From the NCBI GenBank assembly GCA_019633425.1, contig WSUB01000033.1, positions 1 through 64,000 of the forward strand: 64,000 nucleotides of DNA. Direction: 5' to 3'. A model generated the notes under the pieces. It had not been told where the DNA came from. It did not search any database and worked only from the letters and a program-made list of their open reading frames with translations. Every line of letters starts with the position of its first letter. Position 1 is the stretch's first letter. Shown here piece by piece: positions 35,801-48,477 of this stretch. This DNA comes from Tulasnella sp. 424. Taxonomy: Eukaryota; Basidiomycota; Agaricomycetes; Cantharellales; Tulasnellaceae. The position numbers were made by a program, and so were the translations under genes.

Positions 35801-35986
35801 GGTCGGCATCTGGTGTTGGAGTGGGCGAAAGAAAACGAGGTTATGGACGTCGACGAGCTTAGAGAGAAGATAAGGCAAAGTTATGTCGAAGAGGGTAAAG
35901 TATTGGGCGGAAGGAAGAGGAAATTCATGATGGAGGGGGAGGCTGGAGGCAGGGACACTAAAGATAGGGCAGAAGGGATGATGTAG
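32831..35986 (+). CDS. MRD1: Mrd1/RBM19-type multiple RNA-binding-domain protein
   Basis: Exons join to a protein with five or six RRMs. RRM1 is MSRLIIKNLPYSLNTSDKLR with FRGFGFLGYRT. After a Lys/Pro/Ser-rich linker, RRM2 is GRLFLRNLTYSCSEEDLRSV (about 33800, split by a long intron) and AAYEAMDGKDLQGRLIHILP. The third is NTVILVKNIPYGTSTSDLQN. The fourth is ATLFVKNLNFNTTFDQLVAA with MGYGFVGFASPEDAKRAL. The last is AKIIVRNVPFEASKKDLKEL with SRGFAFLEFVSRREAENAM. This series matches yeast Mrd1 and animal RBM19, nucleolar factors that bind U3/pre-rRNA and are needed for 18S rRNA processing. The start codon is interrupted by an intron: AT (32831-32832), a GTAAGT intron (32833-32901), then G-TCT-CGC, giving MSRL. 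The frame before TCT contains a stop (TAG, 32894-32896), so no unspliced in-frame ATG exists upstream. Stop at 35984-35986. Confidence 0.9.
32833..32901 (+). other. MRD1: Intron inside the MRD1 start codon
   Basis: The donor GTAAGT starts right after AT at 32831-32832. A branch-like GCTAATAC lies at 32872-32879 and the acceptor GATAG ends at 32901. Joining gives ATG-TCT-CGC-CTC (MSRL), which matches the family N-terminus. Confidence 0.8.
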
Positions 35987-37898
35987 AACCACTCGACAAA
36001 TGCACGATATTGCTCTACCTTGCGTTAAAATTTGGTTCGCACAGGGGGATTCTTGCCCTCTTTTCATTGCGATTGGACCGTAGCCAGATTGAGATTCTCT
36101 TGTGGCGCCATCCAGCTGTTGGGCCGAACGACGATATCTAGTTGTAGGATGGTGTTCCTGCAGCCCACCTCCTTCTAATAACCGTCTAAAGAACGAGTTG
36201 AAAGCGATTCGAAAGCAAATTTGGTGAGAGAAAGCATTCTGTCCCCATCGGAGCGTTCACAAAATGGAAGAGCGAGTCTCGGAGTTAGCTGTGAAAGGTG
36301 GACAGAACCCGTCCCAGACGCCTAGATAACCAAGATCTGCACGACGCACTGGGTTTCGTAGAGATACCCCCTACTGCCGTCACATTATGCAATTTGAAGG
36401 CAATTCTGGCCTGTTCAGAATGGGGTATTGGAGTATCAGGCGCCTAGGACTATCTGTCAGGGCAGCGAACAGAAACCAAAGATCTCTACTTCTAGGATGG
36501 AGGGTACTAGGCTTCTGGCGGTTTGGGGGACGAGGACGGGCTTCATATAATTTTTGGTACACTGTCCCGCTTAGGAAACGGTTCTTCTGACTCTAGAGAC
36601 CCTCTTTCAACGGAGACTTCGTGTGGTGTAGTTGAGTATTTACTGTCCACATCGCAAGAGCATCTTCGGGATACGACTAAATGCAAAGGCCTCTGAATTG
36701 TTAGTAGCTTGAGACTCGGTATTTTAGATCTATTTCTCAAGAAAGAAACATTATCGGGTTGAAGTTGAAGGTCCAGGAGAATGGGGGTAAAAAATGGGCT
36801 GACAGGTTTATTTGGATGCAACAGACAGATACAGAAGTGGCACAAAGCGTTACACAGCGAACTCAAAAAGGACAGTCATCAGGACAATAGACTGAGTCCG
36901 GATATCTGAAGTTGCTCTCTGATGAGCACGGAACGAGAAATCGTCTAGTCTACGATGGAGTAATGCCGATCTCTTCCGTTACGGTCGAGGAAGCGAGTGT
37001 TCTCAGAGTAATGAATCAAAGACCAGCTCGGTAAAGGGGGGATTCCAAAGGGCTCAATAAATAGGTTATGTTTTATGAGTGTAGTGCTTATGGTGGGGCA
37101 TGCTGGCTGTTTTTTTTTTTTTGCCATGCATGCCAAGAGACGGCTCTTCGGGCGACGGGCTCGGAGGTTTGATCAACCAGCCTCGGGAGGCTTCCTTTCC
37201 CGGGAGCACCAGCATGGGATTGGTCAGGGCAGATTATAGCGGGCAGGTCAGCTTTTTAAGATGATTTGATGACTTGGGAGTGTTGTCAAAGACGATTGAG
37301 GTTGGGCTTGAGTCGAAATAGTACGTGGCTTGGTAGGACATATCACCCCAAAGAAAAGCCTTCAATGGGATGATTAGAGCAAGAAGACACGCGGTCGAGG
37401 TGGAGCATGCAACGCGAAAAGTCGGCTACAACGGCGGTATCGAACAAGACAAAGGTTCCGGGAGCAGAAGGAGACTCGGACGGATGCGGGGGACGAGATA
37501 TACACGCGAGAGCAAACAGCGAGCAGGATGGGGCTGACGCAGGACCCACTCAACGACGACGAGAAACCAATTAGTCAAACTACAAACTGAACAAGGCCCA
37601 CAACCTGTTGAAACGGTTATGGGAACTAAGGTCCAGTTCGCCGAATGCACGTGACGGAGCTTGTGTTCACCCAAACAGTTAAATTCTTGTCACGGCCCTG
37701 GTCATTCTGCCCGTCGCTGCAGTGATGCGCGGTAGGATTTACTCAAGAATCTTAGACGAACGCTCTTCCTGTAGTGGGTTCGCGCTGCATCAGGGCTTCC
37801 GAACCACACCTTAACACCCCTAAGGTGCTATTAGTGCATATCACAGCCAAATATCCGTCAAGACATGCTCGCTGCCCTCCGTTCCCACAGCCCTCTGA
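35987..37898. other. Gene-free region
   Basis: About 1.9 kb with no recognised coding sequence. A 12-nt T run lies near 37111-37122. The final part is the upstream region of the Cid1-like gene. Some non-coding RNA or a lineage-specific short gene cannot be excluded. Confidence 0.4.
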
Positions 37899-39640
37899 AT
37901 GCCTGCTGCACACGGTCCTCATCCAACAGCATCCCGTGGTGACAATAGGAACCCCGCCAAACAACGGAGAAGTCAAAGCCGAAATTCTAATTTCACCGTC
38001 GACCTCTCGACATGTCTCATCCACTTTGTTGCTCGATTACTACCCACGCCTGAGGACATGGCTGCGAAAGAAGACATACGCAAGTTACTCGAGCGGCTGA
38101 TTAGGATTGCTGAGCCTGAAAGCCGATTGTTGGCATTTGGAAGTACAGTCAATGGCTTGGGACTGCGCTACTCTGGTATGCTATCCATTTTACCATCCTT
38201 TTTCAAATGAAAACGGAACGGATATTTTCTCTGACATTGGCGACTCTTAACCTACCCCTCCTCCGGTTGCCCCAAGATATGGACCTCTGTTGCTTACTCG
38301 ACGGAAAGAGCTCTCAGATGGCGCCAAGCGCATTGGTTCAGACCCTGGGTGAACTTCTGAAACAAGGTAAAAGATGCGGTTTCCTCTTTTAGTGTGTGGA
38401 TGACGCTGAGACCGACACACTTTTCAGAGACGAAATTCGATGTAAAGCTTCTTCCCAATGCGCGAATCCCAATCATCAAGCTTTGTCTCAGCCCCTCTGC
38501 TGGTCTCCCGTTCGGGATAGCCTGTGATATCGGCTTCGAAAATCGGTTAGCCTTGGAGAATACTCGACTCCTCCTAAGTTACACGAGCATCGATCCGACG
38601 CGAGTTCGGGCGATAGTTTTGTTCTGTACGTGCATGCCCAGGATGCGATTCATGTCCTCTGATTACACAGGTCAACAGTAAAATTCTGGAGCAAGTGCCG
38701 TAATATCAACTCCCCATACAACGGAACATTAAGCTCGTATGGGTACTCTCTTCTTGTTCTTTACTTCTTGATCCACGTAAAAAATCCCCCCGTTCTCCCA
38801 AACCTACAAGGCATGCCGCCACATCAATCTTTATCTGTAGTGGGTGTCATGTGCCTGCCTCATCCATGGCCTAGGTTGACGACCAAGATTATTCTATAGG
38901 CCAATACACATATCAAAGATCATGAAGCTTGGTGAGCCTTAACTGTCTGATTTTAAGGTCGTGCGCAATGCTGAGGGAACTTACTTTGGATTCCTTTGGT
39001 GTGTATGCAGGTTCTTTGATGACATTGACCGTCTGAGGGAAAGCTGGACATCTCCCAACGAGCAAAGCATCGCGGAGCTGTTGATCGACTTGTTTCGATT
39101 TTACGCTCGCGAATTTCCGTACACGGACGGGGTGATTTCCATTCGCCAAGGTCTCCTCAAGAAGGCGGATAATGGCTGGCCCAATGACTCTGGCGCACTT
39201 TCTCCGCGGGAATGCAACCGGTTTTGCATCGAGGATCCTTTCGAAACCACCTATAACGTGGCTAGAACTGTCACGAGAGAGGGTCTCTTTCTTGTGGGTA
39301 ATAGTTGACCTTTATCTTGTGAGCGCTTCTGACAAGACTTCAGATCCGCGGCGAGTTTATGAGAGCCTCAAAAATACTAAGTGCGCGTTCAAACCCGGCC
39401 CCAATGGTTCTCTGCGAGCTGTGTGTGCCGACGACGCCTAGTTCCCAATCCCCCGCCCTCGCAACTCTAGAGCCCAGGACCTTCGATCTCTATCAAGAAC
39501 ATTTGCAGAATCCAAAGGTTTTCTCAAACACCTCATTCAATCTGGATTCACCGCCACTGACTCATCTCGTGTTTTCGAACCTCAATCATGCGTTTAATAG
39601 ACAGCAGACAGGTCGAGGTCTTCTTGAGATCGTACATTGA
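37899..39640 (+). CDS. Cid1/TRF-like nucleotidyltransferase (poly(A)/poly(U) polymerase family)
   Basis: Joined exons show the polymerase-beta-type core. Segments: FTVDLSTCLIHFVARLLPTP, LERLIRIAEPESRLLAFGST, then GLGLRYS|DMDLCCLL (split by an intron). The FGS motif and the DMD aspartates form the catalytic site. FDVKLLPNARIPIIKLCLSP and FGIACDIGFENRLALENTRL follow, then VLYFLIHVKNPPVLPNLQG (38720-38810). The PAP-associated domain is FFDDIDRLRESW through ECNRFCIEDPFETTYNVART and, after an intron, IRGEFMRASKIL. Enzymes of this group add A or U tails to RNA. Nuclear Trf4/5 or cytoplasmic Cid1-like roles cannot be separated by sequence alone, though the GLGLRYSDMDLCC pattern fits the Cid1/TUTase side. 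The start (37899) is the first ATG in frame with the core; an upstream exon is possible. The C-terminal ~90 residues are low-complexity, so the stop is less certain. Confidence 0.8.
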
Positions 39641-40199
39641 GGCTTTGAAGCGTAGATTTTGGGGGCATTAGAGGCCAGTGGTGATCATGCTGCGATTGGC
39701 TTGGGGTGCGGTGGAGCACTCTATGGGGTAGTTCTGTTGGGCGCTCAAGTTGTATGTTTTCCTTCCCAATCTGCAGTTTGCTTCACCCCGTGTCATGTCA
39801 TTCGATGGGAGCTGCACGATTTTTCGGATGGCGTATTCGGGGATTGCTTCTGGAATCTAAACATTATTCAGTGCAGGAGGGCGTTACTGAAACGGACCTT
39901 TCGCCTGAGTCACCAGGTTCCCCAAATTGAAAGGTCGTAAGCTGTCCCCACGATACAGTCCTGAACTTTGTTTTGCACAGCAGCTACTCTCCAGTCTCTA
40001 CTAGCTCGCGATCCCCCACCTCGGTCCTAGGGTCTTCGGGTAGGCTTGTTTCTGTTTGTTCTACGGTCCGTCTCTGGTGACGCAACATGACGGGAGATCA
40101 TCCTCTATTCTCTGGCGAAGTGGTCACACCTCATGGACGAATTGCAAGGATTCCATCATACACATCGTCGAGGACTTCATGGTAAACGGTTGCTCAAGC
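39641..40199. other. Spacer between Cid1-like gene and PCT
   Basis: No coding family was recognised. It likely holds the Cid1-like 3' UTR and the PCT promoter. Confidence 0.4.
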
Positions 40200-41622
40200 A
40201 TGGAGGCGTCGACTCCCCGTTGTATGATGCGTCAGGTGTGCCTTCTGACCAACCCACTTAGTCATTTGGACATTAACAGCTCTCGCTCCATAGAGGAGGA
40301 CAACGACGGAAAGGGAGACGAAGCTTCATCTTTCTCTGGCTCCTATAACCCGCAGCGGAAACCAGCAATAATTCCGGATCCCAGTCCAAGTTCAAACGTC
40401 GGAGACGGGCGTCAGCTCAACCTGCCACTCACCACGCACGATCCCAATCATCATTCAGCGCAACCGGTTACCCCCAACGTGCAAAGTAACATCTCCGAAA
40501 CCCTGCGTCGTGAACGAGCCGACTCTCCCACATATGATGGTGATGTTGAATCGTCGACGGCTGGCAACAAGGACCCGCATACAGCTTCCCCCGATACAAT
40601 CATATCTCCATCCTTAAGCACCGTACAAGGTCGGCTCATCGATCCACGCTCTGATGACTCCACTGCTTCCTCTGCCACTTCATGGAAAGTCTCTAAGGGA
40701 TCTCATAGTCCGTCCCGCGCTGGCGAAACCAAATCCCATAGAGGCAGTCTCTACTCTCCTCGGAATGCTCCTTTGGTTTCCCTGCCATCTGCCGCATGCG
40801 AACCAGAATCCACCACCGTACCGCCCAACCTGCATGTTCCTTCGGCATATACGGTAGACGATATTCGGGCCTACGTCCAAGCAGCAATTGACCAGGATCC
40901 TAGCTCTGGAAGAACGTATAGACCCAAACCACCACCGAAAGGCCGTCCCGTCCGTGTTTACGCTGATGGAGTATATGATATCTTTCATTTTGGGTTCGTA
41001 TATTTTACAAAGATCCTTGTCCAGGACGCTCATTATTTACCCTGTGCCAGACATGCCCTGCAGCTTCGGCAAGCCAAGCTCTCCTTCCCCTCGGTCCATC
41101 TCTTGGTGGGAGTCTGCTCTGACGAGCTCTGCAGCGAGCACAAGTCTCGAACGGTGATGACCCATGCCGAACGTTGCGAATCCGTTCGTCACTGTCGTTG
41201 GGTTGACGAGATAGTCCCAGATGCTCCTTGGGTGGTCGACCAGGCGTTCATGGATAAGCACCGGATCGATTATGTTGCTCATGATGACGATCCATACAAG
41301 GGCAGCGATGGTAGCGACGACCTGTACCACTACGTCAAAATGACAGGTCCGTGTCGAATCTGGAACATCTAGCCTCCTTCCCTAATCGGCATTATATCCA
41401 GGGCAGTTCATCCCGACTCGAAGGACGCCAGGCGTCTCGACGTCGGAGCTCTTGGAACGCATTGTCGCTGGATACCGAGAAGGGGATTGGGACGCCAAAT
41501 TGGTAAAGATTGGTCACCCTGAGCTCACCAGCCGAGCACCGAGCCGAGCAACCAGCAGACCGGAGTCTCGGGTGGGCGGATTGCAGCCACATGAGGGTCC
41601 CCAGGTAGACAGCAGTAAATGA
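40200..41622 (+). CDS. PCT1: Choline-phosphate cytidylyltransferase
   Basis: A roughly 240-residue polar, disordered N-terminal part rich in Ser, Pro and Asn precedes the cytidylyltransferase core. The core reads [20 protein letters not shown] (the HxGH-type nucleotide-binding motif, split by a 57-nt intron at 40994-41050), then [40 protein letters not shown], and [20 protein letters not shown]. After a 55-nt intron (41347-41401) comes [20 protein letters not shown] with the RTPGVSTS signature, then [10 protein letters not shown] and a short basic tail. Stop at 41620-41622. The enzyme makes CDP-choline from CTP and phosphocholine, the rate-setting step of the Kennedy pathway to phosphatidylcholine. 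The start is chosen at 40200 ([10 protein letters not shown]); the frame is open further upstream to an ATG at 40056. The amphipathic membrane-binding helix found in animal enzymes is not evident. Confidence 0.9.
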
Positions 41623-41780
41623 ATAGAGGATGAGGCCTTGTTCCTGGCGATCGCGCACACTCCAAACATTACAGTCGTTAATTCCAATTATACGAATACA
41701 ACCACTGCTCATTATGGAAAGAAGGTAAATGAGTGAACAAGAAAGAAAATGTACAAAAATAAACTGATAGCGCATGTCCG

Positions 41781-43416
41781 CTAAACAACGCTTGAATGAA
41801 CTTCCAGGGACAGCCCCGGCCTCGAGCAAGAGGCGGGCTCTGCTCCCGGTCCCTTCTCGTCTTCGAAATCTGGCGGCATGGATAGCGAATCGGATGACGA
41901 GTTGGCCTTGCTGCCGGTTCCGCCAGGATAGAACGCTCTAGATAATGTTTCCTTTTTGTTGGTAGACGTGATGGGAACAGAAGTGACAAAAGGAGGTAGG
42001 CTTTGAAGCTGCGATGGAGAGCTGGCACCAGGCCGACCAGTACTTTAAGGGATTAGCAAAGGATGAAAGAAGACCTAAGACGGAAAGGACATACCAAGAG
42101 GCACCGGACGACGTCTCAGAAGGGCCGGGGAAGCCAAGAAGACGGGCCAACCGCCAAAACTGTTTGCGGTAAAATGTACCAGACTCCCCGGACATTCCCA
42201 AGTAAACGAAGAAAAGGAAGGAGCCAACAGGAAGCATGTACCGGCTCAGATTGATCAAGATCCAAGCCCTCGGGAACGACTTGAACCAGCCGAAGGGCAT
42301 GAACTCTACTCGGTTGAAGTTGAAATGGGTATCGGCCCATGAAATCCAGGGATGAAAGCCAGTCTGCAGATTGGTAACCATGACATAGGTGCTCGTCGGC
42401 AGAGAGCAAATTATCTCCGTCGCTGCCAAGGCCATCAGGCGGAAATACCGGCCGATCGTCAGACCAGAATTGGCTGATTGCAAGACATCGTTGAACTGCT
42501 TCCGCTGTTTCAGGAATGCGCGAATAGCGAGGGCTATGACACGAGCTCGTTAATAAAATGTCTTTGATGAAATATATTGGACTGACAAGCATAAACCATC
42601 GATACTATGTTGATCAGGATTGGAGGGAGGAAGACCAATGGAATAGTCACAGGTGTGACGTATATTGAAGGCCAGCAACTAAGATTGAGACCCAAAACAT
42701 CAGCTCTGAAGACATCTCTCCAATAGAGAAGACATACCCGATGTTCTCGATTATGTCAAATCGATGGCCTTGGACCACAACACCTGCATGAAGCTTGTTG
42801 GCGCAGCTCCTCGGAGCTGAATAGGCTTGAATTGATACCCACGGAATACAACGGCTAAGACAGGCAGCCCCACACCGAGAGCAATTTCGTAATACTTGGC
42901 ACGACGGCTCTATGAAAGAAGGTGGCATGAGAGGCTAGAAAAGGCGCGAAAGCTCATTCCCTACATCACTCCTTGATATATTCACTTGACGAATGGTTGC
43001 AATTGAATAGAGTCGATGCGTGATGAGGAGCGAGGATGTAGGAATAGCAACGCTAGAAATCGCATCAGTCCCAGTGAAATGCGCCGCAGAAACTGACCTA
43101 CTTGAGGGCAACAATAAGAGCGGTACTTAGGTCGCACCAAAACCAGGGAGGACTGTGTAAATTGCCCGCCCAGGCGATTGCATTGACCATGTAGTTCAGG
43201 TTTCCGACAAACTGTTTGCAAGGAAAATTTGAGTTTGGGCTGGCCTCCAAAGATCAACCACGCACTCACTGTCCAAACAATGTAAAGAATTGTGCCAGCA
43301 TTCCCGCTCTTGAAGTGCCAGTAGGCTGGGAGAAGAATCAAGACGATGCCAATGCTCGCTAACACAGGAAATGTGGGGTACGTCGGGTCGAAGGAGCTGG
43401 TGGTAATGACGGACAT
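41781..43416 (-). CDS. STE3: Ste3-type pheromone receptor (B mating-type GPCR)
   Basis: Six or so minus-strand exons join to a seven-TM receptor. TM1 follows MSVITTSSFDPTYPTF as VLASIGIVLILLPAYWHF. Then NLNYMVNAIAWAGNLHSPPW-FWCDLSTALIVALK holds the W-x-G-N and WCD-x-ST signature of fungal Ste3 receptors. VAIPTSSLLITHRLYSIATI is the next TM block. SRRAKYYEIALGVGLPVLAV, VQGHRFDIIENIGCWPSIYV and VTIPLVFLPPILINIVSMVY follow, then LKQRKQFNDVL and NSGLTIGRYFRLMALAATEI, a later TM (SRYMLPVGSFLFFVYLG), and GTFYRKQFWRL. The cytoplasmic tail is Ser-rich and ends SLEVHSSVV at 41781. Such receptors bind prenylated pheromones and signal through a G protein and MAPK cascade during mating. The pheromone gene lies head to head 485 bp away. 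It appears intact, with typical 50-60 nt introns. Confidence 0.93.
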
Positions 43417-43901
43417 GCTGCACTCGGGGGGAAGGGATGGAAAGAGGAATCAACGATGTCGACCGAAACCCCTCATCTGTGAGGGGCGTTTATCAAGCAG
43501 GGGGTTAGACAATGGAATGCGGGTACTGGGGAGGACAAAGACAGTGCCATCGAGGATGTGTGAAAGCTCAGCATAGGCAGCTTGTCTTTTCTTTGTTCGA
43601 CCCCTAAGTACCCGATCAATGACCCCATGCGGTCCGCCGAACCGCGCGTGCCTTGCCCAACGCTTCGGATCGCTCGGTCTTCCTGTCTGCTTGAGCTCAA
43701 CCTCAACAGTATCCAGCACCCTTCTCGATCGTCAGAATATCGAGTTGAGCACGTCGCGGAACATCGTACCCAAGCGCCTGCCATCTTTGTCCTTGCCATG
43801 ATCGTCCAGGGTTTAAAAGGCGAACCAAGCTAAACACCCTATCCCTACAACATCTTTCGCTTTACTTCTCATCTCATTAGCATTCAACCCTCTTATCACC
43901 A
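43417..43901. promoter_or_regulatory. Shared 5' region of receptor (-) and pheromone (+)
   Basis: A 485-bp head-to-head interval. A TATA-like TTTAAAAGG (43812-43820) lies 82 bp before the pheromone ATG. No additional CaaX-ending short frame was found in the frames I checked here. Confidence 0.55.
43812..43820 (+). promoter_or_regulatory. TATA-like element of the pheromone gene
   Basis: TTTAAAAGG sits 82 bp before the ATG at 43902, in the right orientation. It is the only TATA-like motif close to this start. Confidence 0.45.
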
Positions 43902-44012
43902 ATGGACAATTTCCTTACCCCTCCCTCCTCAGCCGAGTCGACCATGACTTTGGTCCCAGTCGACACCGATAAGCCCGGTGGCGGGTACACCTACTACTGC
44001 GTCATCGTGTGA
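43902..44012 (+). CDS. Lipopeptide mating pheromone precursor with CaaX box
   Basis: A 36-codon frame that starts MDNFLTPPSS and ends GGGYTYYCVIV, then stop (TGA, 44010-44012). The C-terminal C-V-I-V is a CaaX box for prenylation, trimming and carboxymethylation, as in all basidiomycete mating pheromones. The precursor size (30-70 residues), an N-terminal leader and a short Gly/Tyr segment before the Cys also fit. The mature peptide is probably the last 10-14 residues up to Cys33, after processing near the acidic-basic pair D23-K24 or at E12-S13; this is inferred. The ATG context is ACCAATGG. The Ste3-like receptor lies 485 bp upstream in the opposite direction. A strong branch site (GCTAAC, 44055-44060) and acceptor (ACAG, to 44078) lie downstream, pointing to a 3' UTR intron with a donor at or after 44007. 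Confidence 0.88.
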   Translation: MDNFLTPPSSAESTMTLVPVDTDKPGGGYTYYCVIV

Positions 44013-44393
44013 TGTGGGCAACGTTGCTACGCTCAGACTGCATTGGGGGTGTTGGCTAACTTCTCTGACTCTCGACAGGACGCTTAGCTAGGCAGCGCGA
44101 CTCGTTTCATCTCTTTCTTCGTTCGTTATATCTCCCCCCATTTCTTCGTTCGTTGTCTTCCCCCGCTGTATCCTTTATTTGTAACCGCCTTCTGGCTGTC
44201 CGAAATGGACCTGTTTTGTTACCCCCAATCTGTCAGTGAAACCGCCGGAAACTTAGAAGGCTATCTGGACTTTCTGTGGAATTCTAGCTCGGGACGCTTG
44301 ATTCTCTGTCTCTCGATCGATCTGCTCTAGAGCCGGGCAATGTTGTACATAGAGCTCTGCAAAACCATCGTTGTACGATACATGAAAGTCAAA
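44013..44393. other. 3' region of pheromone gene and of NKAP gene
   Basis: Convergent 3' ends. It includes the probable 3' UTR intron acceptor at 44078. A short frame starting near 44204 does not end in a CaaX box. Confidence 0.5.
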
Positions 44394-45946
<1,553 letters not shown>

Positions 45947-46380
45947 GGCGGGAAAAGGTAGAGTTCAGGTTCTCCCTCGAATCTGCCGTCGCCCTCGACT
46001 TTCAATATGGCATCGAAATTACTACACTCATACACGCTGTGTATCGACTATTGTCGGCTACCAAGTGGGCACGCTCGTTTGCCTGCCGTGAATATGCTCT
46101 CAGAGAGTAAGCGTCGTCGGCGGATGCGCTGGTATTACTCGCTTGGAAGGAAACCCACGTAATTCTGTAGGTATGTAGTTTATGGCTCCCTAATTTGCTC
46201 TCATTGTTGAACTGGATGCATCTGCTCTCTCCTCAAGGTACTTTTGAAGCCTCACCAGCCTAAAGTAGTAGCACCTGGCCCTCCCGCATTCCTTTAAAAC
46301 CGTGAGACCCTCGCACCACCTCGAAACCTCCAGCGCTCCGCCGGCTCCTCTGGGTTGAAACATCGCTAATAGCGTTCACG
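45947..46380. promoter_or_regulatory. Shared 5' region of NKAP (-) and eIF2D (+)
   Basis: A 434-bp interval between divergent start codons; no TATA box is obvious. If NKAP uses a later ATG, the interval is about 130 bp longer. Confidence 0.45.
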
Positions 46381-48477
46381 ATGTTCAAGAAAAAGCATAA
46401 GGCTAAGCCAGCAGCTGCCCTGAGGAAGTGGGTCGGCGTGACCACAGCGTGTCGTGACTAATCTGACTTTGATTGGCTGGGACAGCTCAGAGTGTCGCAA
46501 GTTTCGTGCTGAAGTGGTCCAAGCGTTTAATCTTGGACAACCGTTAGGAGAGCCAGCGCCCGATGGAGAAGCTCCGTCAAGCATAGGCGCAGAACTGGTG
46601 CCAGATGGTTTACACACGTCCAAGTTCATCATCAGTGCCGGCGACGTCAATGGCGTTATCTACACAGACCCCGCGACCAGAGATCCATTGTGGTTTGCTT
46701 TGGGAAAGAATACAAAGCAGCTTCTTATACCTACAGGTACGCTGTTGAAGGATTTTGGCCCTTGTTCTTCGTAATAAATCTGCCACCATACAGTCTACAC
46801 CCTCTGGAAGCGTCGCTTCCTCGTAGCCATATCGACCCCTGGACCAGCAGTCGAGCGAATTCAGGACGGAGCAGACTTGATGATTCCAGGAGTAATATCC
46901 ATCACATCCAACGATTCCTCGATTCCTTCACTTCCTGTGGACTCCCTGGTCGCGATAACCAAGCATGGATCGTCTGCGCCCTTAGCTGTGGGGCAGCTCC
47001 TTCTTCCCTTAAGCGAACTCGTCAGGATGATTGGCTCAGAAGAAGACGTCAAAGGCAAAGCGGTGAAGGTTTTGCATTGCGTTGGAGATTACCTCTGGGA
47101 TTCTGGAAGCAAAAGGGATCCTCCAGCCAGCGTTCCAGGAATTGCGCCAGAGTCTCCTGAATCGACTGGGACAGATGCGCTAGCTGCGGAAACGGACACG
47201 ATGGCAGACGCAACTCCGGCTGGTGCAGATCTTGCATCTAAACTTGAGGATGGGCTAACTCTAGACGAGCCGCCGATCGGTGGGGACGCTGAGCTCACTC
47301 CTGACGGTGCGTATTCTTCTGCCTGTCCACTTCTGCATTCATTCTAATCGTGTTTCATGCTAGATGTTGATCAGAACCTTCGGTTGGCTTTGCTTCAGAC
47401 AATTGCACACACGCTGCCTCAACATACCGAACCACTACCCTGCCTCGCATCCACATTCCTCACCCTCTATCTCCAACAATCTCGTCCCTTTGGTTCACCT
47501 CACCTCGATCTTAGAAAGTCAAGCTTCAAGAACCTTAGCAAGTTCCTCAAATCCGCTGAGAAAGAAGGGCTGGTCAAGGTCAAGGAGGTCAAAGGCGTCC
47601 TGACCGTTATGAGCGTCGAACCTAATCGCCCCGAAGTGCTCTCCCATCAGCCAATCAGGACCGAAGGCGAAGAAGAGGCTAAGGAGAAGCAGAAAGCCGA
47701 GCGCCGGAAGACCGAGGAGGCGAAGCCCATTGTTCTAGACGTCAAAGAGTTGTGGAAGCCGTCTGGGACCACATTCGCTCTGTTCGATGATGGATTCCAA
47801 GTGAAGTGAGTCTACTAGTGCTCCCTTCCCGTGAGGAGCCGACTAATGAGATGGATTAACGAAAGCTCCGGTAGACTGTATACCTCGACAGAGATTTCGG
47901 ACTTGCTCAATGCCTACGTTAAGGACAAGAGCCTTCAGCACCCCACCGAGAAAGGGTTCGTCGTTACGGATGACCTCCTCAAGACTGTATTAAGAAAGCG
48001 CGGAGATGAACCTCCCCAGTTCAGCCGTCGGGATAAACTGGTCCAACGAATCAGAGAGGGAATGCAAGCTTGGCATTCCATTGGCGATGGTCACCCGGCA
48101 ATGTCAGTCTAATAACCCTCGCTCTCCTTATCTAGGTACAATGCCCTAAATACCTTACACCTTCATCCAGGAAAGGTGCGCTAAGGCCGATCAATGTGGC
48201 TGTCAAGATCCGAGGAGGACACAAAGCGGTTACCATCATCACGGGATTCGAGGAGTACAGCATCTCGACCGAATTCTTGACGGAAGAACTCAAGCGTATT
48301 TGCGCGTCCTCGACTACATCGGGCCTTATCCAAGGCCAAGCCAAAGGAGGCGAAGCTCAGGAGGTTTTGGTTCAAGGGAAGCATCTCGCAGCTGTGAGGG
48401 AACTGCTCGTAGCGCGAGGCATTCCGAAGGGAATGATTCACGAGGAAGACAAGTCTAAAGGGAAGAAGAAACGATGA
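46381..48477 (+). CDS. TMA64: Translation initiation factor eIF2D / Tma64 (ligatin)
   Basis: Exons join to a protein starting MFKKKHKAKPAAALR. An N-terminal pre-PUA/PUA part follows: ECRKFRAEVVQAFNL, DPLWFALGKNTKQLLIPTVY, TLWKRRFLVAISTPGPAVER, ADLMIPGVI and LAVGQLLLPLSELV. A DVDQNLRLALLQTI helical domain and a winged-helix block come next (SSFKNLSKFLKSAEKEGLVK). The SWIB-like part is SGRLYTSTEISDLLNAYVKD. The C-terminal SUI1 domain is INVAVKIRGGHKAVTIITGF with VLVQGKHLAAVRELLVARG, and it ends KSKGKKKR. The PUA-SWIB-SUI1 order is diagnostic of eIF2D, which delivers or recycles tRNA on 40S subunits in the cytosol. Stop at 48475-48477. Confidence 0.92.

Noticed and set aside
41392..41829. 145-codon minus-strand frame with hydrophobic pieces
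   Set aside because: It overlaps the PCT last exon antisense and the receptor tail in another frame. The receptor tail in its own frame ends properly at 41781.
44204..44330. Second small pheromone-like frame downstream of the pheromone gene
   Set aside because: The frame has a Cys near the end but finishes C-L-S-I-D-L-L, which is not a CaaX box.
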